From Desulfovibrio sp. (lineage in GTDB: Bacteria; Desulfobacterota; Desulfovibrionia; Desulfovibrionales; Desulfovibrionaceae), in assembly GCA_017454325.1 (NCBI GenBank), contig JAFTDG010000136.1, forward strand, positions 1-54,562: 54,562 bases of DNA. Reading direction: 5' to 3'. Positions 7,298-14,944 of the stretch are shown here, one piece after another. A model generated the notes under the pieces. The model ran no database searches. It had not been told where the DNA came from and saw only the letters and a program-made list of their open reading frames with translations. Each line of letters opens with the position of its first letter. Position 1 is the first letter of the stretch. The translations under genes and the position numbers were made by a program.

Positions 7298-8098
7298 TTA
7301 CTGATCCAACCGTATGTCCAACGACATGCGATCCTGCGACAAAATGAATCTCGAACGGGCCTTCTGGCTCAGGTCAATGACAATACGTGTTTTCTTGCCT
7401 TCCTTGCCCAGACGCACATTGGTAACAACTGCATTCTTGGGTACCCCCGGGGCCTTGATCTTCCATTCGCCATCCAGATCAACAACCATACGGTTGGGAT
7501 TACTCAATTCCATGCTTTTATAGCTAATGGGCGTACTGGCTATAAGCCGTACCGTGGCACCCTTGTCGCGCGCAAAAACGACAAATTTTGTAATAGCATT
7601 CTGCTGTTCGGTATTCTTTTTTATATCCTGTTGCGCCACATTTGATGGTGCGGGCTGGCTTACAGAGGGCGCTGGTTGCGGACCAGGCTTGTCAGGCTTG
7701 CTTGCAGTAGCGGAAACAGATGTTCTTTCAGGTTTGGATACAGGTACACTGCTGCTTTCTGTTTTCGCCGGTGCTGGCGGTTCAGAGGGCTGCGGAACAG
7801 GTGCAACAACGCCCATGGAAACAACAGGTTCGTCATGCCTTGCCTGACTCTCAGGCAGAATATCCCTCACAGGTGTCTGGATGGTGGGTGCAGGGGACGG
7901 CGTAAGGGCAGGCGCGGCATTTTTGTCTTCGCTGGCTGTTGTCAACGAAGGCAGGGGCGTCTCAATAGGTGCAGTCGGTTCTGTTATAGTTGTGAGCGCC
8001 GGAGCCTGATCAGGCTTGCGTAGCCGCTCATTAAGCATGATCAGTACCATGCCTAACACACAGACTGCCAAAAGAAGGCTGAGAAATATTTTATTCAT
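7298..8098 (-). CDS. AMIN-domain membrane-anchored protein
   Basis: A 266 aa protein starting MNKIFLSLLLAVCVLGMVLI, an N-terminal membrane anchor. A long Pro/Ala/Thr/Ser-rich linker (about residues 30-165) leads to a C-terminal AMIN domain of about 100 residues with TPISYKSMELSNPNRMVVDL and KKTRIVIDLS. AMIN domains bind periplasmic components and localise cell-envelope machinery. No amidase or secretin domain is attached. A longer reading from TTG at 8122 is possible, but the ATG at 8098 is chosen because the anchor begins there. It follows the TPR gene on the same strand after 37 bases. Confidence 0.75.
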   Translation of the reverse strand: MNKIFLSLLLAVCVLGMVLIMLNERLRKPDQAPALTTITEPTAPIETPLPSLTTASEDKNAAPALTPSPAPTIQTPVRDILPESQARHDEPVVSMGVVAPVPQPSEPPAPAKTESSSVPVSKPERTSVSATASKPDKPGPQPAPSVSQPAPSNVAQQDIKKNTEQQNAITKFVVFARDKGATVRLIASTPISYKSMELSNPNRMVVDLDGEWKIKAPGVPKNAVVTNVRLGKEGKKTRIVIDLSQKARSRFILSQDRMSLDIRLDQ

Positions 8099-8135
8099 TC
8101 CACAAGGCTCCTGCTCTTGCAATCAACGTATGCTG

Positions 8136-9005
8136 TCATTTACTACGAACCGGTTTTGGGACAAGCCCTTTCTGCTGTTGGGCAAGGATATGCGAGAGCA
8201 GCTTTGTATAGAGCGGTTCTTCGTGATCCATGTCCATAGCAGCTCGTATCTGCACTGCGGCTTCATCGTACTGTCCAAGGGCACAGAGAATGCGAGCCAA
8301 GTTGAAACGTGCGTGATCATCTTCCGGGGCAAGCTCTACCGCTTTGCGGTTGAAAAGCAAAGCCAGGCCCGGCTGGAAATTCTGCCGCAATCGCACACCA
8401 AAATCGCGAAACATGTGTTTATGTGCTGGCACAATCCCTTCTGTAGTTCCAGCTATCTGTTCCAGCGCCAGCATGGCAGCTTTGCGTTCTCTGGGGCGTT
8501 TAAGCCGGAGTAATGTCTGCCGAAATGTTTCACGCATGTGGGATTCCAGCACCTTTGCCTTGCGGACAGCCTCAAGATCATACGCCCTGTGTGCTGCTTG
8601 CTGCTTTGCCCTTGGCGAGGAAAGCTCTGTTGTACCTTCGTTTGCAGATGCAAACGGTTCAGATGAGGAGCGTTTTGCTCTCGATTCTGCCGATGTATCC
8701 TGCGCTGGCATTTCGCCAGACTGACGCACAGACAGAGCTTCCAAAAAACTGAGATCAGGTACAACAACCGGCACTGCAAGTAGCGACGGTTCATACATGA
8801 ACTTTTGCGTAAATGTACGCCTGTCAACAAACTCCGCCTGAGATACGGGCTTAAAGGAAGCATCGAGTTCTTGCACCGCATACGCATCACCTGGAAGCTC
8901 CCAGACAAAGTAATGCCTTTTATGCTGCTTCTCGCCTGCTGTATCAGCAATAATTGAATAGACGCCAGAAAATTTGGATCGACGCATGCACGAAATGTAC
9001 ATCAT
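8136..9005 (-). CDS. TPR-containing protein of unknown function
   Basis: A 289 aa protein without a signal peptide. The first 80 residues form a globular segment (HYFVWELPGDAYAVQELD). This is followed by a charged low-complexity linker and a C-terminal tetratricopeptide unit, DDHARFNLARILCALGQYDEAAVQIRAAM. Such proteins usually mediate protein contacts, and no partner is evident. It precedes the AMIN-domain gene and probably shares its mRNA. The start is uncertain: ATG codons at 9005, 9002 and 8987 are all possible and none has a strong ribosome-binding site. Confidence 0.65.
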   Translation of the reverse strand: MMYISCMRRSKFSGVYSIIADTAGEKQHKRHYFVWELPGDAYAVQELDASFKPVSQAEFVDRRTFTQKFMYEPSLLAVPVVVPDLSFLEALSVRQSGEMPAQDTSAESRAKRSSSEPFASANEGTTELSSPRAKQQAAHRAYDLEAVRKAKVLESHMRETFRQTLLRLKRPRERKAAMLALEQIAGTTEGIVPAHKHMFRDFGVRLRQNFQPGLALLFNRKAVELAPEDDHARFNLARILCALGQYDEAAVQIRAAMDMDHEEPLYTKLLSHILAQQQKGLVPKPVRSK

Positions 9006-9136
9006 TCACGCCCAATGTCTATAGATAGTTTCAAGACAAAGTGCAAATATGTCTAACATATTGAAATAAAAAAAATTATTCAAAAACACTTCCCTGAAAC
9101 GTCAATTCACATTATTCTCTCACTGGGAGATAACGT
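9006..9136. promoter_or_regulatory. Divergent AT-rich intergenic region
   Basis: This 131-base gap separates the TPR gene (minus) from the recombinase-like gene (plus). It is strongly AT-rich around 9050-9090 and contains a short inverted repeat, TTGAAATAA/TTATTCAA (9061-9083), either side of an A-run. It is the only place for promoters of both genes. No specific factor site is recognised. Confidence 0.35.
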
Positions 9137-10261
9137 ATGAACAAAAACTATCATGCTAGCCTCAGGGCAACTTCCGACCGCCGCGCTCCAAAATTCTTTA
9201 TGAGACGCCGCTGGCGTGAGAAGCTGCGGGCATACAGTAATGAGCTTATCGAACAGAAATTCCATCTTGATCTTGAACAGGAACAACAGGCAAATAACAG
9301 CACACCGGATACGACAAGGCGCGAAAAACCTATACTGACCAGGTTCACAGCACCTGTACTTCATCCCGAGGCTAATGCTGCCAAAGACAGAAACAGTTTT
9401 TTAGGTAAAAAAGAAGAAGTTGCTGCTTGGGCCTCTGCGGAACAAAAGCTGCTACGCAGGGAGTTTGAGCGCATCAAAATGCAAGAAGCGCGCAGGGCAA
9501 ACAGCAAGAATGAGGAACAAAAGCCGAGGGATAACTCACATAAAACTACGATGTCGTGCATACGTGAGCTGGTACAGGGGCTGTTGCTTTTACACGAGCA
9601 GAAATATGCTGACATCCACAGGGGAAGACCCCCAAAAATGGTTGGCTATATAAACACCTCCATGCTCAAGCCCAAACATAGCCGTCAGTTACGTGATTTC
9701 CTGTACATAGGCATAAACATAAATAATATTTATGTGGATCACGGTGCCTCTGGCAAAGATTTCGACCGTGTTGAGTACCGACGTATGTGCCAGGGGTTAC
9801 GTATGGGTGATATTCTTGTCATCCACAACCTCAACCGTTTAGGCACCAACTGCATTGAGGTATTGCATCAATGGCAAAAAATGAAAGCGCGGGACATTAG
9901 CATTGTGTCGCTGGACATGCCCCATTTGCTGCATAATGATCGCAGATATACGTCTAGTGAAGTCATGTATAGCCGCTTCAAGCTTATGATACGCAGCTTT
10001 GAAGCCGAAAAGGAACGTCTGAACATACTTAAGCGCAAACAGCAGATCCGTGACATTATCAGAAAGGCCACCAAGAGGAAGGGACGTCCCACAAAGCCGT
10101 TGCCCAAGGGCTTTAAGGCAGCTCTGGCACGCTATCAGAAGGGGGAATACAGCGGTGTCATGGCGGCGTTTTTTTGTAACATGCCATGGTCGACCTTCTA
10201 CCATAAGGCACAGATCATAATGCAGGACGCTGCTGATTTAGCTCCAGATGACCTGACCTAG
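9137..10261 (+). CDS. Serine-recombinase-like DNA-binding protein with altered active site
   Basis: A 374 aa protein with three parts: a basic, charged N-terminal extension (about 1-165), a resolvase/invertase catalytic domain (about 168-290) and a C-terminal helix-turn-helix region (about 315-365, starting RKGRPTKP). The catalytic domain reads GYINTS, DHGASG, DFDRVEY, GDILVIHNLNRLG. Compared with gamma-delta resolvase the nucleophile Ser is kept (S175), as are the Asp36 and Arg45 equivalents and Arg68. Arg8 is Asn173, Asp67 is Asn233 and Arg71 is Thr237. Loss of two catalytic arginines suggests it may bind DNA without recombining it. No att sites or inverted repeats are seen beside it, so a regulatory role is possible. 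Confidence 0.75.
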   Translation: MNKNYHASLRATSDRRAPKFFMRRRWREKLRAYSNELIEQKFHLDLEQEQQANNSTPDTTRREKPILTRFTAPVLHPEANAAKDRNSFLGKKEEVAAWASAEQKLLRREFERIKMQEARRANSKNEEQKPRDNSHKTTMSCIRELVQGLLLLHEQKYADIHRGRPPKMVGYINTSMLKPKHSRQLRDFLYIGININNIYVDHGASGKDFDRVEYRRMCQGLRMGDILVIHNLNRLGTNCIEVLHQWQKMKARDISIVSLDMPHLLHNDRRYTSSEVMYSRFKLMIRSFEAEKERLNILKRKQQIRDIIRKATKRKGRPTKPLPKGFKAALARYQKGEYSGVMAAFFCNMPWSTFYHKAQIIMQDAADLAPDDLT

Positions 10262-10281
10262 GTCTGGCTGCCCATGTCACC

Positions 10282-11223
10282 CTAAATTATTATGCCCTTT
10301 TTTGATAACATATCCCTGCTGTCACGGCGCTGTTTCACATCCTTGTGTGGCGGCATGCCGAACAATCGTTTATAATCGCGATTGAACTGGGGGGCACTTT
10401 CATAGCCTACAGCTCGTGCGGCGTCCACTGCCCGTTCGTGTTCTGCCAGCATGAGCCGTTGCGCTTCGCAGAGACGCAGTTGCTTAACGTACTGCATGGG
10501 ACTCAGGCCTGTGAGTCGCTTAAAATATCGATGCAGCGTTGCCGCTGACACTTTGGAGCGTCTAGCAATGTCGTCAATACTTATGGGGTTTGGCAGATTA
10601 TCATGCAGCCAGTCCATGACGTTAGCGATGGCTGTGCCATGCAGCCCTTGGGTATTCAACTGGCGCAGAAGGTTCCCATAGGGGCCGACCAACAAATAAT
10701 AGTGCAGTTCACGCATGATCATAGGAGCAAGCACCGTAATGTGCTCCGGCCTGTCTAACAAACGTACGAGACGCAACAATCCATCCAACAGTTGAGGCGG
10801 AGTATCTGCTACCGCTACTGCCTCACACTCTCCGGCAGCTATGCGAACATCATTAGGCATTGAATAGGAAAGATCATTAATCAGCGATGTGTCCAGATAG
10901 AAAAAAATGGACAAGAAAGGGCGTTCGGAGGTAGCTGGCAAGGTCTGGTATGAGGCAGGCATGCCTATGCCTGCCACCAAACATTGCCTTTCTGCATAGA
11001 TGTATTCATGTGCACCGAAAAACGAATGCTTGCTCCCCTGAATAATAAAGGCAGCAAGAGGATGTTCATAACAACGCCCGGAATGCGATGACGCCTCACG
11101 GCGCAGCAGCATGAGGCCGTCTATGGCTGTGGAGTAGTCGCCAGGTTCAGGCAGCCGACGGACAAGCAATTCTTTAAGTTGTACGTTGATACGGACAGAC
11201 TCAGCGCGTTCATCCTCTGTCAT
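10282..11223 (-). CDS. AraC-family transcriptional regulator (YqhC-like)
   Basis: A 313 aa activator with an AraC_N-type N-terminal domain (about residues 25-180, RCYEHPLAAFIIQGSKHSFFG) and a C-terminal double helix-turn-helix (about 210-300). The latter has PISIDDIARRSKVSAATLHRYFKRLTGLSP and a second helix set ending VGYESAPQFNRDYKRLFGMPP. YqhC-type members control neighbouring aldo/keto reductase or dehydrogenase genes. Here an aldo/keto reductase remnant starts the divergent operon, which fits. The gene begins five bases after the DUF362 gene, so it is translated last in that minus-strand unit. Its likely operator is the TTGCAA set at 12319-12384. Confidence 0.88.
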   Translation of the reverse strand: MTEDERAESVRINVQLKELLVRRLPEPGDYSTAIDGLMLLRREASSHSGRCYEHPLAAFIIQGSKHSFFGAHEYIYAERQCLVAGIGMPASYQTLPATSERPFLSIFFYLDTSLINDLSYSMPNDVRIAAGECEAVAVADTPPQLLDGLLRLVRLLDRPEHITVLAPMIMRELHYYLLVGPYGNLLRQLNTQGLHGTAIANVMDWLHDNLPNPISIDDIARRSKVSAATLHRYFKRLTGLSPMQYVKQLRLCEAQRLMLAEHERAVDAARAVGYESAPQFNRDYKRLFGMPPHKDVKQRRDSRDMLSKKGIII

Positions 11224-11228
11224 GACTG

Positions 11229-12257
11229 TTACATCCGCACCAGTTCATATGTTCCGTTGCCCATGCCAAAAATTTCCATAAATTCTAGCTGACGCAATCC
11301 CTTGCGTGACTCAATGCGCTCTACCAGTGCTTTCCTGTGTTGTTCCGACATGGCGTAGACCAAGTCTACCGAGGCCCGCTCAACGGCGGCAAGGTCTGTG
11401 GAAGCCAGAATGCCGAGGTCGGGACACTCAGGCTTAGCTGCGCTCATTCCGGCACAGTCGCAATCCACGGACATGTTCATAAGCAAATTGATGTAGCAGA
11501 TACGTGGTGCAAAATGTCCCACCACTGCTTTGGCCGCTTCAACCATATGTTCCTGAAATAATTCACCTCGTATCCAGCCGTCGCCATGCTGCTCGCGTTT
11601 GCCACGCGGTGAGGCGCAGCCGATGGCAATGTTCTTAAGCGAGCCTCCATAACCGCCGCTGGGATGGCCTTTGAAATGTGTGAATACAACCATAGAGTCG
11701 TAATTAAGCAAATGGCTGCCCACATGGACTTCACGTAAATGATTGCCTGGCGTGAACGGGCCAATAACTCCTGGTTTACCCCATGTTTCGTCAAAAAATT
11801 CTTTGGCTCCAGGAACCGGTAAGGCCACGTCTCCGTCGGCGTCCATAATGTCTACGGAACTAAACGTCCAACCATTTTCTGCAAGCAGTTTGCGATGTCC
11901 TTCTGTCGTGCTGCGAGGACCAGGATAGAGGACATTACATTCAACAATAGTGGCATGAGGAATGTATTCTACCAGCGCCCTCGGCAACTCCCTAGGAGGC
12001 AGATTAGGTGCACCGGGCTCTCAGGTGTGCAGTTTGATGGCTACCTTGCCAGAGATATCGCCGCAAACCTTGTCATAAATTCTCAACAAATTAGCTGGAG
12101 TTATGGTCGGACAATACCAGACTTTGTTTTTTGCCGCGCTGTCCTCTGCGGCATGGACATCAGATGGGGGAAAATGGCTACCCAAGGCTGCTACGCCAAG
12201 AACGGTAGCTCCCGCCTTGAGAAATCCCCGCCGGGTAATATCATCAGAATCGCACAT
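11229..12257 (-). pseudogene. DUF362 protein with Tat signal, interrupted by an in-frame TGA
   Basis: One continuous reading frame of 343 codons runs from ATG at 12257 to a stop at 11229, broken by a single TGA at 12023-12021. The first part carries a twin-arginine signal (TRRGFLKAGATVLGVAALG) and ends VAIKLHT. The frame then continues EPGAPNLPPREL into a normal DUF362 body with DYD-free but typical HFKGHPSGGYGGSLKNIAIG. Relatives read HxGEPG at this point, so TGA probably replaced a GGA glycine codon. The second part has only a TTG (11987) with a badly spaced AGGGAG, so re-initiation is doubtful. It is either a nonsense pseudogene, a read-through gene or a sequence error. DUF362 proteins are often found with iron-sulfur domains, but none is visible here. 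Confidence 0.8.
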
Positions 12258-12318
12258 ATAACCTCCTTGACTGTAATGATACTACTACACCATTCTTGCT
12301 GATACGACCAAATAATTT

Positions 12319-12384
12319 TTCTTGCAAATTTATTGCAACTGACATGGATAATTGCAAGAAACAAGCAACTTTATTCCATTGCAA
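12319..12384. promoter_or_regulatory. Four TTGCAA boxes, candidate AraC-type operator
   Basis: TTGCAA occurs at 12322-12327, 12333-12338, 12352-12357 and 12379-12384. The first and third are part of a perfect inverted repeat, TTCTTGCAA (12319-12327) and TTGCAAGAA (12352-12360). The cluster lies in the 180-base gap between the divergent DUF362/araC unit and the plus-strand operon. It is the natural binding place for the AraC protein at 10282. Confidence 0.55.
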
Positions 12385-12437
12385 AGAGCGATTGAGCAGC
12401 GTATTCTAAATAATAGAAACAACTAACAGGAGTCACC

Positions 12438-12539
12438 ATGCGCTGTACCAAACTGAGTACAACTGATATCAAAATTTCACGCATCTGCATGGGGTGTAAG
12501 GATAATAAGGAGGATCACCATGCCCGTTATCACCTTTGA
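12438..12539 (+). pseudogene. Aldo/keto reductase remnant (N-terminal fragment)
   Basis: A 33-codon frame with a good ribosome-binding site (AGGAGTCACC before ATG) encodes MRCTKLSTTDIKISRICMGC, which matches the start of aldo/keto reductases (KYTKLGxTDIxVSRICLGC). After that the reading turns into unrelated sequence and stops at 12539, overlapping the tautomerase start. The rest of the roughly 300-residue enzyme is missing, pointing to an internal deletion. The remaining leader may still be translated ahead of the next gene. Confidence 0.65.
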
Positions 12540-12720
12540 AGCAGCACGATTGCGTATAGAGCAAAAACAACAACTTGTGGCGGAGTTCACAGAGACTGCC
12601 GCACGTATAACAGGTCTCCCAAAGGAAACCATTTTTGTTTTTCTGAAAGAGAACAACGCTGATAATGTAGGCGTAGGGGGTGTGCTACTTTCGGAAAAAC
12701 ATAGCAAAATTGAAGTATAA
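12520..12720 (+). CDS. 4-oxalocrotonate tautomerase-family protein
   Basis: A 66 aa protein starting MPVITFEAARLRIEQKQQL. After removal of Met the N-terminal Pro would be the catalytic base, as in the tautomerase superfamily. Length and the beta-alpha-beta pattern fit the 4-OT subunit. AAGGAGG lies seven bases before the ATG. It stands where an aldo/keto reductase gene has been deleted and is followed after 19 bases by an exported amidohydrolase. The physiological substrate is unknown; an enol/keto acid is likely from the family. Confidence 0.8.
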   Translation: MPVITFEAARLRIEQKQQLVAEFTETAARITGLPKETIFVFLKENNADNVGVGGVLLSEKHSKIEV

Positions 12721-12739
12721 AATACGGAAGAGGATAGCT

Positions 12740-13876
12740 ATGCCGTTTTCTCGTCGTGCCGCTTTGAAAACCCTGGCACTGTCGGGCGTAGGCGCAGTCT
12801 TGGGTATACGGGCAAAAGCTGCCGAATCTCCGAGCATTCGAGGACGGTTACGCCTCATCTGCGTCGAGGAACACGTCTCAAACAGCAATGTTGTCCGAGA
12901 GACTATGCCGGAGATGCTGCGTCAGGCTCCATACCTTGTTGACTGGGGCAAGGACGTTACTGATAAAGGAGAGGAAGACCCTAGCCGTCCGCGTGTTATT
13001 GCCGCCAGAGATTCCTTGCGCAAACTCATGGATATTGATGCGGGCCGCCTGCGGGACATGGATACCCACGGCATCGACATACAGGTACTGTCCTACGCGG
13101 CCTCACCACATCTTGTTTCCGGTCAGGCGGGTATTGACCACTGCGCCAAGGCCAATGACGATCTAGCAGCATCCGCTGCACGGCATGCAAAACGTTTTGT
13201 CGCCTTCGCCACCTTGCCTTGGCAGGAGCCGGAAGCGGCGGTGAAGGAACTAGAGCGCTGTATCGGCCAGCTCGGCTTTCGGGGAGTACTGCTCAACGGT
13301 CGACCTGGTGATACATTTCTGGATGACATACACTACCGACCTGTGCTTGATACGCTCAATACCCTGCGTGTACCGCTTTTCCTGCATCCCGGTCTTCCTC
13401 TGCCGCAGGTGCGCAATGCCTATTATACTGGATTCAACCGCGAGGTAAGTGGTCGTCTGTCCATGTTCGGCTGGGGCTGGCACAACGAAGAAGGCGTACA
13501 ACTCGTGCGTCTGCTACTTTCTGGAGTGTTCGACAAACTACCACAGCTTCGGATCATCAGCGGACATTGGGGCGAACTTGTTCCCTTCTTCCTGCAACGG
13601 TTGGACGACAGCATCCCGCAAGAAGCCACCGGATTGCGCCGCAGCCTGACGGAAACCTTTAGGGAACATGTTTATGTGACCCCCAGCGGCATGACAAGCC
13701 TACCGCATTTTCTCTTTGTGCGTGAAATTATGGGCATAAACAGATTGTTATTCTCCGTAGATTATCCATATCTTTCCCTGAACGGTGCACGGGCCTGGCT
13801 GGAGAATCTGCCTGTGAGTCATGAGGAGAAGGAAAAATTCGCCTGCCGTAATGCTGAAGCTCTATTACGCCTATGA
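12740..13876 (+). CDS. Tat-exported amidohydrolase-2 family protein, decarboxylase type
   Basis: A 378 aa protein with a twin-arginine signal (SRRAALKTLALSGVGAVLG) and an amidohydrolase-2 barrel. The N-terminal metal motif is VEEH (Glu43-x-His45), as in gamma-resorcylate and related decarboxylases, rather than HxH. Other typical parts are MDTHGIDIQVLS, PLFLHPGLP, ISGHWGELVPFFLQRLDD and the catalytic Asp in FSVDYPY. It may therefore decarboxylate or hydrolyse an aromatic or enol acid in the periplasm. A periplasmic location is unusual for the family. The start at 12740 is chosen for the Tat motif and the GAGGA before it. Confidence 0.78.
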   Translation: MPFSRRAALKTLALSGVGAVLGIRAKAAESPSIRGRLRLICVEEHVSNSNVVRETMPEMLRQAPYLVDWGKDVTDKGEEDPSRPRVIAARDSLRKLMDIDAGRLRDMDTHGIDIQVLSYAASPHLVSGQAGIDHCAKANDDLAASAARHAKRFVAFATLPWQEPEAAVKELERCIGQLGFRGVLLNGRPGDTFLDDIHYRPVLDTLNTLRVPLFLHPGLPLPQVRNAYYTGFNREVSGRLSMFGWGWHNEEGVQLVRLLLSGVFDKLPQLRIISGHWGELVPFFLQRLDDSIPQEATGLRRSLTETFREHVYVTPSGMTSLPHFLFVREIMGINRLLFSVDYPYLSLNGARAWLENLPVSHEEKEKFACRNAEALLRL

Positions 13877-13888
13877 CATGGGGGGATT

Positions 13889-14293
13889 ATGTGTGATAAA
13901 AACATGTTTGTAGCAATAATTGCTACACTTATTCTGTGTTCCTTAAATATTTCTCCGAGTTACGCTGCGGAAAAGCAACCTGTCGTACGTATGGCGCATA
14001 TCGTTGTTAAGCCAGGTATGAGGGATGCCTTCATTGCTGCTGTAACTGAAGGGATGCGCACTTCCGTTCAGGTTGAACCGGGGGTACTTGCCCTCTATTG
14101 TGTGGCAGATAAGGAACACCCAGACAAATTAATATTTTTTGAAATATACGCCAGCGAGAAAGCCTATCAATCACACCGCGCCACGCCACACTTCAAGAAA
14201 TACATTAAGATAACAAAGGATATGTCCATCTCCAAATCACTGCTGGAAACAATGCCCGTGGAATTACAGGACAAGTGGCACCAAGGGAATTGA
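13889..14293 (+). CDS. Secreted ABM-domain (antibiotic biosynthesis monooxygenase-like) protein
   Basis: A 134 aa protein with an N-terminal signal peptide (MFVAIIATLILCSLNISPSYA-AEK) and a ferredoxin-like ABM domain: VRMAHIVVKPGMRDAFIAAV, GVLALYCVADKEHPDKLIFFEIYASEKAYQSHRATPHFKKY. ABM proteins include small quinone or quinol monooxygenases and stress-related dimers. Secreted versions are not rare but poorly characterised. It is the last gene of the operon with the tautomerase and exported amidohydrolase, 12 bases downstream. Its role with them is not known. Confidence 0.78.
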   Translation: MCDKNMFVAIIATLILCSLNISPSYAAEKQPVVRMAHIVVKPGMRDAFIAAVTEGMRTSVQVEPGVLALYCVADKEHPDKLIFFEIYASEKAYQSHRATPHFKKYIKITKDMSISKSLLETMPVELQDKWHQGN

Positions 14294-14594
14294 AATTGAG
14301 CGGATACAAAAGTCCATAATTAGCTTCACGGCATCGCAGGACGGGCACAGCGGAGTGCTAGACATGTATAAAGGGATTAACGGCCGTTAAGACTCGGCAA
14401 CGGGGTATTTACATACTATAATCAAATAAAACGGAACCTGTCTATTGATGTCAAAGCACACGACTGACAATGCGACAGGCAGCAGTAGCTCCACTACTCC
14501 CAAACATACGTTCAAGGGCAGGCCAGTTTGATTATTGACCTGCCCTTTTTCTTTCGCATTACGGCTTCTATAGGTAGCTGCGGTCTTGGGACGG
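14294..14594. terminator. Intergenic region with terminator at 14514-14550
   Basis: In this roughly 300-base gap the only clear element is the hairpin AAGGGCAGG (14514-14522) / CCTGCCCTT (14539-14547), continued by a T-run. It would end the ABM operon. No gene, RNA or repeat was recognised in 14294-14513. Confidence 0.7.
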
Positions 14595-14837
14595 TTACTC
14601 TGCCGGGGGCTGCTGTGTGCTCACAGGTTTGGCAAAAAGGGGTTTGATATCGTTCTGCAGGCAATTACAAAAGCCAGAGGCAAGGCCTTGTACGCCACCC
14701 CATATCGTCTTGATGCAAAGAACAAACAATGAAAAAAGAAAAACGGTTCCCCAGGCAATGCCATGCCGGTAATGCCAGGCTTCGCTGTTATACCCGGTTT
14801 CCATATACTTTTCATGCGCAGCAGTATTATCAGCCAT
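14595..14837 (-). CDS. Small single-span membrane protein
   Basis: An 80 aa protein preceded by a strong AGGGAGGG ribosome-binding site. A hydrophilic N-terminus (MADNTAAHEKYMETGYNSE) is followed by one membrane helix, GTVFLFSLFVLCIKTIWGG, and a short tail with CNCLQNDIKPLF and a Pro-rich end. No family is recognised. It appears to be a separate transcription unit downstream of cinA/ugd. Confidence 0.6.
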   Translation of the reverse strand: MADNTAAHEKYMETGYNSEAWHYRHGIAWGTVFLFSLFVLCIKTIWGGVQGLASGFCNCLQNDIKPLFAKPVSTQQPPAE

Positions 14838-14944
14838 TGTCCCTCCCTTGTCTTCGTATACACTAGACAAACGTCTGCACAAAATCTTACCCATACCCCA
14901 TAGTGAGTCAAGGCTTTACATGCTCCCAATGTACACAAAAAAGC

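Noticed and set aside
9061..9083. TTGAAATAA/TTATTCAA repeat as a recombination site for the serine-recombinase-like protein
   Set aside because: Too short and placed in an A-run; no crossover core or second copy was found nearby.
12021..12023. Selenocysteine at the DUF362 TGA
   Set aside because: The expected residue is Gly, not Cys, and no convincing bacterial SECIS stem follows the TGA.
12258..12437. Sigma-54 promoter in the AraC divergent gap
   Set aside because: No GG-N10-GC element was found in either direction by reading; the AraC-type boxes explain the region better.
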